Positions 50,701-62,700 of a DNA stretch of 64,000 nt are shown piece after piece (the stretch's first letter is position 1; every line of letters begins with the position of its first letter). The stretch covers positions 8,432,001 to 8,496,000 of the forward strand of contig NC_062239.1 in NCBI RefSeq assembly GCF_905475465.1, read 5' to 3'. This stretch comes from Pieris napi (Eukaryota; Arthropoda; Insecta; Lepidoptera; Pieridae). The position numbers were made by a program, and so were the translations under genes. The notes beneath the pieces are model-generated. The model saw only the letters and a list, made by a program, of their open reading frames with translations. It was not told where the DNA came from and ran no database searches.

Positions 50701-53700
50701 GTTATTAATCTATATTAGTTAAAAAAAATATATACATATATATTCCTTTTAAATATTTAATCTACTGGAACCCCAAGTTGGGTGTAGGCCTCCTCCAGTG
50801 ACGCCCATTTATCTCTGTCCTCGGCCACTTCACTCCAATTTCGACCAGCTATCGCTTTTATGTCGTCTTCCCATCGCGTAATAGGTCTACCTTTTGTTCT
50901 TTTGCCTAGTGGGCCTTTCCAGAAAGTTACTTTTTTAGTCCATCTATGGTCAGTTAGCCGGGCAACATGTCCTGCCCACTTCCATTTCAGTTTTTTTGCG
51001 TAGCTTAAAGCATTTGTTGCTTTGGTTATTTTTCTTATTTTAGTATGACGTATTTTATCTGATTTTCTGATCTTTAGCATACTTCTTTCGAGTCCTCTCT
51101 GACAGACGATTATCTTTTTTCTTGTTTCAGCAGTGAATTTCCACGTTTGGCAACCATATGTCAAACAAGGCAAGAGGCTTGAATTCATGACTTTGGTTTT
51201 AATGTCTTGTGGTAGATCACCTTTAAAAATTTCCTTGAGACCCCAAAATTTGTTCCATGTTAATTTTATTCTTTTCTCTATTTCTGTATTTTTATTTTTT
51301 CTGTGAAAACTTATGGTTTTTCCCAGATAGACATAATCTTCAACGTATTCCAATGGTTTGTTATTGATTGTTATTGGTCTTTGAGAGCTGTTTGTCATTA
51401 TCTTAGTTTTTGTAATGTTCATCTCTAGGCCTACTTTTCCACTAGCTTGGTTCAGGGTTTCTACCATGCTCTGTAGTTGGGAAGATGACTCGGATAACAG
51501 TGCTAGGTCATCCGCGAATCTCAGGTGACTCAAGTAAGTACCGTCTATGTATAGACCTTGTTTACTCCAATCTAGCTTGCTAATGATCGACTCAAGAACA
51601 GCTATGAATATTGTTGGAGACAGCGGGTCCCCTTGTCTTACTCCTCGTTCTATTGGAAAACTAGGGCCTAATGTTTCAAGCTTAATTTTACCTTTATTGT
51701 TTTTGTATATGGATTTGATGATTTTTATATATATTTCCTCTACTCCCTGTTCTTTCAAGCTTTCCCAGATGCTGTTATGTCTTACTGTATCAAAGGCTTT
51801 TTGGTAGTCTATGAATGATATATAGAGTGTTCTTTGTTTTTCCTGATACTTTTCCATTATCAACTCAAGGGTATGGATGTGGTCGACTGTTGAAAAGCCC
51901 CTTCTGAAGCCTGCTTGCTCCACTGGCTGTTTTTTTTCCAATGTGTCTCTAATCCTTATGTTTATAATTGTGGAGAAAAGTTTATATAGACTCGGCAGCA
52001 AGCTGATTGGTCGGTAGTTTCCGATATCCTTCGGGTCGCCTTTTTTGTAAATTAGTATGATGTTGGATTTGGACCATTGGGAAGGTGTTTCCGACTCTTG
52101 CAAGATCTTGTTAAACAGTTCCGCTAGCGGCAGTGCTAGAGTTTTGTGTCCAATTTTTAGTGTTTCGTTCGTAATATTATCTGAACCAGGGCTTTTATCT
52201 AGTTTCAGTTTCTTTATTGCTTCAATTATTTCTGTTGCGTCTATGAGTTTAACGTTATTTCTAGGTGTAGCATCTGTTTCTGTGACAAGATTAAATGATT
52301 TCGTGTCTCTGTTTCTGTAAAGATGTCTATAAAATTCTGTTGCGGTAGATATGATGTCGCCTCTAGTGTACATTTCTGTATCTTTTTTCCTCAGTCCTTC
52401 TATCCATGATGTATTAGTTTTGAGCTTCTTATAGGCCTTCTTTGTACTTCCATTTCTTTGTAGATGTTCTTTTATTGTGTCTTTCCTATATCTTTTGTAG
52501 TCTGCTTTTATATACTTATTGACTACTTTGTATATTGCGGACAATTCATTTTTCTGACTTCGTGATTTGTTTTTAGTTTTCTGTAGTTCCTTCCTTCTTT
52601 TTAGTAGCCTTACTGTACTTGCCGATAGTATTTTATGTTGTTTATTTTCTTCTCTCTTTGGGCGAACTTGTTTCAAGCTAAAAGTGATAGCCTTTTCTAT
52701 CATGTCGTAGCAGTATTGTACCGTGGTGTTTTCGCAGCTAGTTGTAGATAGCTGTGATATTAGGTTTTCGTTGAACTTACTTATTTCCTCTTCGCTCTTT
52801 AATTTGCTATTTTGGCTGTTTGTAAACTTGGCTCTTGATATTTTTTGTTTGTTTAGTGTTATTGTTGATCTGACTATTCTATGATCGGAATTGTAGTTCA
52901 GATTGAGCGTCTCGATGTTTTGGAATATTCTATGTTGGTTAGACAAGATAAAATCGATTTCGTTTCTGTATTGTCCGTTAGGAGATCGCCAGGTCCATCT
53001 TTTGCTCTGTCTTTTTTTAAAACATGTGTTTATTATCATTAATTTGTGTTGGAGCGCAAACTTTACTAGTCTTTGGGGGTTCCAAGCTTGGCGTTGAAGT
53101 CACCCATTAATATTATGGTTTTTTGCGCTGTGCCCAAGGCTTTCTCAACTGTAGTGTAAAATTCTTCTATATCAAGGTCGCTTGCCGCTTCTGTTGGTGC
53201 ATAAACTTGTATAATGGATATTTTATGTCCCTGTATATTTATGTTTAGTGTTGCCAATCGCTCTGTTATGCCATTGAAGCTTATTATGTGTTTTTTGAGA
53301 GACTTATTTATAATGAAGCCAACTCCATGTTTGCCAGGGGTTTGCCCTATGTAGCACAGTATAAAATTTTCGTACTCTTCTATTTTATTTCCATGTCTTC
53401 TCATTTCAGATATTCCGATGATATCGTATTTAATATTTCTTATAGCCTCTTCAAACTCGAGCAAACGGTCATACGATGAGAGGGTTCGGACGTTGTATGT
53501 TGCGATCATTAATTTGTTTTTATGCAAGGTGTTTCCCTGCTCCGTTGGTGTGATCATTGGAGGGTTTTGGTCATACTGTGTGTTGCTGTTAAGTGTTGTT
53601 ATATGTGTTGCTATATGTATTTGTTGGATGGAGGGTAGTAGTCGCTGAGCCCCACGGTGACCAGCCGGCTTGGGGTGGTTGGTGCATGTTTTCTTTCGTT

Positions 53701-56700
53701 GTCCTTTGTTGGTGTTGATCTACAGTTAGCATTGTTTTTGTTCCGGTTGTCGGGGGCAGTTAGTTGTTTTTTGATACCTCTGAAAGTGAGCTAGACCTTC
53801 CCCTTGCTATATAATTTAATAAATTAGGTTTTATTACATCCTTTGTATTCGTTGCAGTTGGCATCGTTGCTTTGTTAGGGTTTGACCTCTTTTGTGTAGG
53901 TGATATCGGCGAGCCACTCTGTTCCCGCTTCCTTTTTTCACGGCCTGGATCATTTGGTTTCTTAACGATTAGCTTATCATATTTGATATATGCAAAGTTA
54001 CCCTTGTTTCTTTCTTCCTCTACTTTTGGTTGCAGTTGCTTTCGGGTTTCTAATATGTGTTTCGGGTAGTCTTCTTTTACATAGATCCCAGATGGAAGGC
54101 TGGATTTATTTTTAAGTATCAAATGTTTTTTCCAATTTGTCGACAAGGAAACGACAACTGGCCGATTCTTGTTAGTTTGTGCTCCAATTCTGTAGACATT
54201 GCTTATTTCTTGGCTGTCTAGATGTAAACCTGTATCTGTTACAATTTATTTGATATAGTCTACCAGTTCAGATTCCCTTTTTCCCTTTTCTTCAACTCCA
54301 AAAAATACCAAATTCTTTTTTCTTTTATCTATTTCCATTTGATCTAGTTTTTGTTCAAGTTTTGCAATCTGAGTTTTTAATTTTTTGTTTTCTTGAATAA
54401 TTGAATCCATCTTATCATTTATCGCTTCCATAACGTTTGTGGTTACAGCTGATGTTATAGTTAGAGTTTGTTGGTTTAATTTTTCCTCTAATTTTTCCCA
54501 AAGCATTTCGATATTTTTATCCATTTTAGGGAAAAGTGGAATTAATAAATTGTAACACCTTTTAATATTTTTTTTAAATCTTGCAACACTGCCCGGCACT
54601 GCTGCGTAGGTTGGTACTAGATGAGATGTCAGTTGTCAGACGCGAATTACGATTGAATTGTGTAATGGCGGACTATGAACTTTCACTTTTTACTGGGATA
54701 TCAGAAGTTGTTTCGGGATTGTTTTACGATATAGTTTTTAATCGCACTGTTTTTATAACTGTATTTCTTATCTTTGCACTTTTCTTATAACTTTATTGGT
54801 GAATTGTAGTTGTATGTTCAGTATTTTGTCACTTTTCACTATTTAATTACGGAGCTCAATTTTGTACGTGTTTACGTTTACGACCAGTGTTGCCAACTCC
54901 TAACCTTAAAATATAATAACTAAAATATATATAACTAGCTGGCCTGGCGAACATCGTATCGCCTAACAGTCGATTCTTTATTTTTTTTTAATACTTATTC
55001 TGCTACTCGTACATTATGTCAAAAAAATAAAAATTTACCTTCCCGGAACCCCTCCACTAGCACTTGAACTTTATGATATGGTATTAAAGTTCAAATTGCC
55101 TTTAAAGTATTATTACGAATATTTTGTATGGGAATATAGAAAAGTGTTGTTTGAAACCTTTTTACCCAATTTTTTTAATTTTTCTCTCCGTAAGAACCAT
55201 CCTCGTACTTCAAGGAATATTATAAAAAAAATCAGACAAATCGGTCAAGCCGTTTTCATGTTATATCGTGACAACGGAAAACGGGTTTCATTTTTATATA
55301 TATAGATTAAAAGGAGGCAAGGTTCCGAAGATACTGACAGCGTTCCCCCTTTGAATAGCTAGACTAAATCTTTGAGCTGCCAGCTCTTCGGTCTCCTGTG
55401 ATGTCGACTAACCCTTTTGCTATTTCCTTAAAAAGGGTCTCACGGACCAAGGGTCTCGACACCGAATAGGATAAAATCATATTCGGAGCCTAGACCCCTG
55501 TATATGCATGCTTTAGCTTAAAAAAAAATATAAAAAAAAATCTATCATCAACGCATTATTAAACATAAATATCTCCCTCAGCATCTGCAGTACAATATGA
55601 GAAAAAAATATATAATGTCTATGATAAACCAGTACAAACATAAACAAATCTATTTTTTTTTTAAATAAATTAATATGTCTAACAAAACCCATTTACAATG
55701 AAATGAAGCCTATTTAATCAAGATTTCTCGATAATGTTAAACTTTACGTACATATAGACTTCATTTCATCTTAAGTTCTCGAATGAAATGTTTGCTTAAT
55801 TTGAGTCTGTATAAGTTGAAAACTAATATAACTTGAATATCTCCTGAAGTTTCCGATTTCCTCTGTGATAAAGGCTTCGTCTGTTTTGTTGGAGAAATGT
55901 TATTAAAATACGACATGTCACTGTCGTAATTAAAAAGTAGTGACTACGCTTAAGGGGGATCAACGCGTTAATCACATTTTTCAATAGTATAAAATTTTCT
56001 GTAGTTTATCTATATATATATAAAAAGAAAATGGTGTTCGTTTGAGGCTCTTTCACGCTTAAACCACTGATCGTATCGACATGAAACTACCACTATTCGA
56101 TGCGAAATTTTTCCTAGATGGTTTATGGCTATTTATTTTTTTAATTCCAACGTTCCTTCATTTTTTTTTCTGTTTTACTTTTATGAAAAATTTTCCCGCT
56201 AATAAAAACAAAAGAGGCTTCCTAGAACCTCTAAACGTCAACATCTGTTAAAAACTCGATTTTCGAAATATTTCAATTTTCTTAGCGGGAAGTTAAAAAG
56301 AAGAATAATAAAAATATGAAAAAAAATAAAACAAATGAAACATAAAATTTATTTTAATTCGTCCAGCAAAGCGGGCGCGAAACGGCTAGTTTTACTATAA
56401 AATACATTCTTATGTGCAACATATGATCATGGGAAAATATATGTGATGTGCGACTCTCGAGTCGCTTCATCCAATTTACTCATTGTGTCTTGACATTCCA
56501 CGAAAAGTGAGAGAGTGCTCCTCCGACCTCCATCTTGGTTCAGCGTCAGAAATAATGTGTGAATAAAATACGAAAACAAGAAAACTTAACTATGTTTTGA
56601 ATAAAAATGTTTAACTGTAAAATGGAATAATTTAAAGATTTTTTATATCTTAATAAATAAAAACTATACGTTATATTTCGACGCTTTTTATAAATCGTAA

Positions 56701-59700
56701 TGGCAACGATTATTCGGAAGGTCCTTAAATGTTTGGGGTCTAACAGCGCTTTGGACGAAGAACAAATATGCGACCCCGTATAATTGAACGTTTACACGAT
56801 TCATGGGAGTAGTTCTCTGTTACATTTATTTAATAAGATAAAGAGTCGGATAATTATTAAATGGTATTTACAATTATTAATTAAATATTACAATTAGCCA
56901 TCAGCAGTTCTCAGAGTCGTTTATGTAGGGTTAATGATTACTTTCGCCATATAATAAAGATTTAAATAAGTTTAGGTAACATTAAATTTAACTTATTAAA
57001 AATTAAAACTTCTGTGACATAAAAGTATTTTTGCTTAAAAATAATTTACAGATACAGCCTAGGCAGTAAAAAGTACACAAACATTTATAACATACCTTAT
57101 AACAAATATATAATATAGTTTTTACATTTATTGAACTTTTCCGAATTGTTGCATAAGTATGAAATAAAAAGAAATTAAATTAATCTCTCATGCGCATTTA
57201 AAACGAACCGTTCTCAGTAAAAAAATCTAAATCTGCAATTCAAAATGCACATATTGCCTACGCAGTGAGGTATAGGATAAAAGTGTTAACACTGACAAAG
57301 GAAAACCGTTTAAAGCCTAAACGGAAATAGTCGAAATAGTCATTCCTGCTTTGAGCTCTGTTTCGTGTTGTAGTCTGAAACTTCAAGTAATGAAAATAAT
57401 TTATTTCGTGGACAGTTAACACTTTGGAATAATCCTTTTATTTAAACTGTATATTTGTATTTGTTATATTCAATTTATAGTGTCATCTTGTTTTGATTGT
57501 GTAAAAGTTGCTGCTGTGTTTAAGCTATTTTCGAGATTCATTTGAATTGTTAATATTTTCTAAGTTTTGAATCAATTTTACACGAACCGCTCAGGTCCAC
57601 GCGTATCTCGACCTACCGACCTTTGTGTCATACAGAGATGGTACGCCAACATAAAGGACCACAGGAACAAGTTTGTTTAATTCATGAAAATAAATTATTT
57701 ATCTACATAAAAAATAAATATTTATCTACTATCTACTAATATCAATGTTCGCATTATGTCACTATTATCGTATCCACTATCGACATAATATTAATTATGT
57801 TATTCGATTTGCATGTCATTTGTAGTGTTATTTTAGCATATAAAGTATCAATTATAGTCGTGGCGTAGATAAATAATAGGCCTAATGAGATTGAATTTTA
57901 TATTAGATCTAGTGTCCTCGTAGTAACTTCGATGTTATTGTACTGAGACTAAATCACTTTTCGACAGCCGTGACCCACTAACGCTAAATGAATATGTATG
58001 TGAATGACAGTTTGTGTAGTTTTAATAAGTAATAAAGGCTAAAGTTGTTACAATTTTATCCAATAATTGTCTCAAAATTGTTTGAAGTCCCGTGACTCCT
58101 TTAGATTCAGTCCAGTCATTTTTTTACGTAATTGAGAATAGATATTGTAATCTTTTATGCGTGTCAACTCAAAACGATTATTGCTTGATAAGCTTTTATT
58201 TACACGTTGTTTTTTTTTTAATAAAACAAATATAAAGCCTACCTAATCTGAATTTACAGAAATCCTGTAAAGCTCGAAGCGAAAGCACCTTTAGTTCTCT
58301 CTCAGTCTCCTTGCGTTTTATGTGTATTTTTTACTGATAATTTAATGTTAAGTAATAAATAAATTATTATCTTCTAAAATTACGACTACAGAAAATAAGC
58401 AGCTGATTTTATGCTCTGAAATGTGCTGAAACCGTCCCTTTTAGGCGGCAACATTAATTCTAAATAGCTTTATTGTATTTGTCAGTTGTTATTCTTTGTA
58501 CTACTATTTATTATTATGTGTTTCTATTAATTTTATAATATAGTATTACGTATAAAGCTTTCAATCCTACATAGAAACGATATGATTCGTTGATAATTCA
58601 ATCGAGACAGCTATATCCCGTTACCGTGCTTATTTTTCTTTAATTAGATTTAAGTAATAATATCCCTGTGGCGCTACAACCCTATATAGGTCTTGGCCTC
58701 AGATTGCATCCGTTCCTTTAATCATTTTTATTTCATAGACAAGTAGATGATCAGGCATCTGTCTGACAGATGTCGTGATTTTTGGATTTGAGACATGCCG
58801 TTTTCCCCACGATGTTCACCGTACGAGCGAGTGTTAGATGTGAAATTCCAATGGTGTAACCGAGGATTAATCCTACGACCTCAGGGATGAGAGTCACACG
58901 CTGACGCTACTAAGCCAACACTGCTAAGTAGATTTAAATAAACTTGTGCAACCAAAAAACCAATATGTCTATAAAACACAGGATAACTTTAATATTGCTC
59001 AGACAAATTATTTAAAAATATACTTCGCCAAAACTGTTAAACTTATTACAAATATCTTACAACTTAAAATAACGTAGATAATGTTTGTTTGCATTTGTTT
59101 AATTAATAACGAGAGAACCAAGTCAGTCCTAACTAAACATTTTTGTAATTTGTATTTAAATTTGCTATAATATGTGGTTTGAATTTCGGACATCTAACAT
59201 TTAGCTACGAATAAAAAAAAACAATTTGGGACGCATTACTAACAGCAAAATAGAACCCACAGGAATTTTACACGAAAGGATTATTTTTGATTGCTTATTT
59301 CACGTTAAAACGGTACGAATAATTAGAATTTAACAAATGAAATGCACGGACATTCCTCTAATTATTTACTTATTATGGACTATTGATTATTTATTGTATT
59401 TCATCGTTCAATTGCGTTTGAATGTAAGTTAATTTAGCGTGACAATTTGATTTAACAACACTTGTGTATCTTAGCTAAAAGCCTCTAGAGATTTCTGCAT
59501 TAATCATTAACAATTGTTTAATAGTAGTGATCACTGGCTAAGCCTTACCCCGCAGTTATAAAAATGAGATTCGATGTTTTCCTACAGCGTACGAGCACTG
59601 ATAGATATCAAACGCACGACTTCGTTCATCATTCGCTTAACCAAAGGCATTACTGATTATAAATAAGGTGTTAGACTGTAGTGCAGCACGATAATAAGTT

Positions 59701-62700
59701 AAATCGAATTCTTAAAACGAAAACTTTCTATAAAATCAAGGCTCGGTCAGTAAAGGGAGCGTTCAAGTATTACGTCACGCAATTCTTGGAGATTATTGAC
59801 CCCCCCCCCCCATGTAACGCGCCGTAACGTTTTTCTGTACCCAAGTATAGTAAAACGTTTCGTGACCACCTAGACTAGACTCTTTAAACCTAAAAGTTAC
59901 GGTGTAAAGTACTGGAAAGTCGAAAATAATATTAACAATAACGCGTAATTCAATCCCCGCCCCACATCGTAACGTTTTACCCCCCCCCCCCCAAAATTCG
60001 TTACGTAATACTTGAACGCTCCCGAACCTACAATTTTGAATATTATTTTTGTAACTCTACTTACAAAATTTTATCCTATACAGAGAAACATGAACATACA
60101 AATGGAATCGGTCAAGTGCGCCTACGTTGTTCAGACCGGCGGGTGTTGGAGCGAGCAAGACAGAGAACTCTGCGCATGACCGTCATCATTGTCTTTGTTT
60201 TCGCACTGTGTTGGCTCCCTTACGTCACTATGGCTATGTGGTAAGAGTAAAACAATTTTTTCACTTTATGACAATTTTTTTGTCATTTGTTTTTAATAAG
60301 TATTTTAGAATCACATAGATTTTATAAGTATAATTAACTTAGCGCGTTGTACAATGCAGATTTAAAAATTTAGGTGAATTGGGTATTTTACGTTGTTACA
60401 AAATGTTGTATTTCAAAAATTAGATGTTTCTGTAGTCGAACCTCGAAACCCTACCTGCGTTCAATAAGTCAATCCTCGGATCAGCCCTGCGATTCTGTAA
60501 CTCACTTTTCTAATAAACAATAAACTACAAGCTCCCACCTTTTCGGAATGCCAAATCATAAAATGACTGCTTCACGACTGATTTGAGAGCGACCGCCGAT
60601 GCGAAAACAGCTGTGTGAGTTCGAAAAGTGAGTTACAGAATCGCAGGGCTGACTTGAAGTCTTAGCTACAGCCCTAACAAATTAACTAAATATTTTAGCC
60701 TCTACCTAAAGAATTTTCGTTAAACATAGTAAAACCTAATATGGTTAGCCAAACGTCCAAACACAATTTAATGAAATCGGGGTGTGACCCCGTCAGGTAA
60801 ACTTCAATGAAGTATTAGAATGTCTAAGTTTGTTAGATTAGGTGTAATAAAAAGATTTTTATTTTTAATTATAATGTTTTCATAAAGTAAAAAATACTCT
60901 TTATTCATTCATGGTGATGACATTTACAATTGCACAATTCGTTAAATTACACTTCCTGAAATTTTTTAAAAGCATTTTTGTTGCAATGACAATTTATTAA
61001 GGCAGGAATGTTGGAATAACAGGTATTCTATATGACCGAGAAACTCTCCATATCCAGAAAACTTTCCTTTCCATAAAACAAAATATACCCTCTTTTAAAT
61101 GAAAAATTCTAATTTGAAAATCGCGGAAACTTGCGGTAATAATCACTGACCAAACGCTTTCGAATTCGGAGTAGTTATAAGTGAATATAAAAACTATGAA
61201 TATTAATAATTATATTCATATTAATGAAAGTTTAGATTAAGAGAGTAAAACTTAAATTTTCAAATAGGTTAAAAAAATATTGATTAGATTATCAAAGATA
61301 TATTTAATTTAAAGAAAAAACTTTTTGACCGGATTGAAGTTATGTATTATTATAAATTTACAACAATTTAACATAATTTTAACTTTTTTTAATTTTTTTC
61401 GACAGTCACCGTGACCACGCACGCTGTAAAGCACGCGAAACGTCGGATAAATTTAAATTTATTATATTTTATATTTATTTATTATATTATATTTATTAAC
61501 TTCAATCCGGTCAAAAAGTTTTTTCTTTAAATGTGTAAAAGTTATGTCAATCAAAGACAATGATATATTTAATAAAAACAGGATGATATAGAAAAATACC
61601 TTCCTGTACGTACTGTAAATTAATCTCCGTATTTCACGTATTTTCCCGGAGTCAACCATGTAATACAATTACTACGAGCGTGACCCGGAGGCCGAGTATG
61701 GGATCTACAACACTCATATAGCAACTTAAATAATAGATTTTAAGCAAACGTGCAGTTTAGTATAGTAGTTTTGTTTTAGTTCTTTTAAACTAAATAACTT
61801 TATCGTAGAAATTTCTAAGCAAAAGGTTAAAAGATATTAAATCTTAAAGAAAGATTATAATATTCTCTTTTATGAAAGTCTATTTAAACGTGATCTCTAT
61901 TTATGTTCCTATGTGTGCAGTGCCTGTACCTGTATTTAGACAATATGTATTGCTTAGTTTTTTGGAGAGAGGTGTATGCAGACTTTCAACAGTATTAGGC
62001 AAGCTATTAAAGAAATGCTATAAAGAAGTGTTCCCTCGAAATTACTAGCCTTGTTTCCATAGTTCGACTAAATTACTAGCCCGTTGAGTATGTGTGACAG
62101 CGCTCATTGCTTTAATGGAAGAAATTGTACACAGCTTTGTTAAATAATTTGGATAAAATTTCTAAATGTTCATTATTTGTGTGCTGTGATAAATTCATCT
62201 AGAATAGTTTATGTTATCGTATTTAAATAACATTTTGTTTCATTTGTCTTGTAGTCTCTGTATTTCCATGGGTTTTGTTTTTAGGGCGGTGCCTCAAATT
62301 TCCATGTTAATATAAATGCAGTTTAATTAATGCGTTATGTGGAATACATCGGACTATATTGCGAAGGCAGTCTAAAAGTAGTTTTGTTTCAATATGTTCG
62401 ATTTGCATATGCCAAAAACTTACTCTGCAAGCAACTTTCCCGACAAAAACGGATGTTTATTAAAGAAAAGTTGGTTAAACTTGACTTTTAACAGCAGCAG
62501 TGTTATTTATTTGGATATTTAAAATCCTCAGTAGATTTTAAGCTCATCTAATAAATAAGAAATTAAAATAATTATTAAATAAGAAGTTAAGTATATAGAC
62601 AATTTAAAAAATTAGAAAACTATGATTTTTTTTCTAAATGTACTACTTAATATGAATAAGTAATTTATTTAATTAATCTCTTTTACTACACTTTTGCGTC

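Larger units (their letters stand above)
50570..54599 (-). mobile_element. RTE-clade retrotransposon, near full length, inactivated
   Basis: In element order: ORF1 (54599-53760), endonuclease (about 53650-53066), RT and tail (53039-50757), and an A-rich 3' end at about 50640-50570. The RTE clade is inferred from the APE endonuclease plus the C-terminal end GKRTKGRPITRWEDDIKAIA. Damage: one stop in ORF1 and a break between endonuclease and RT. A possible 5' UTR extends to about 54895, ending near GTTGCCAACTCC read on +. It lies antisense in GPCR intron 4. Confidence 0.9.
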
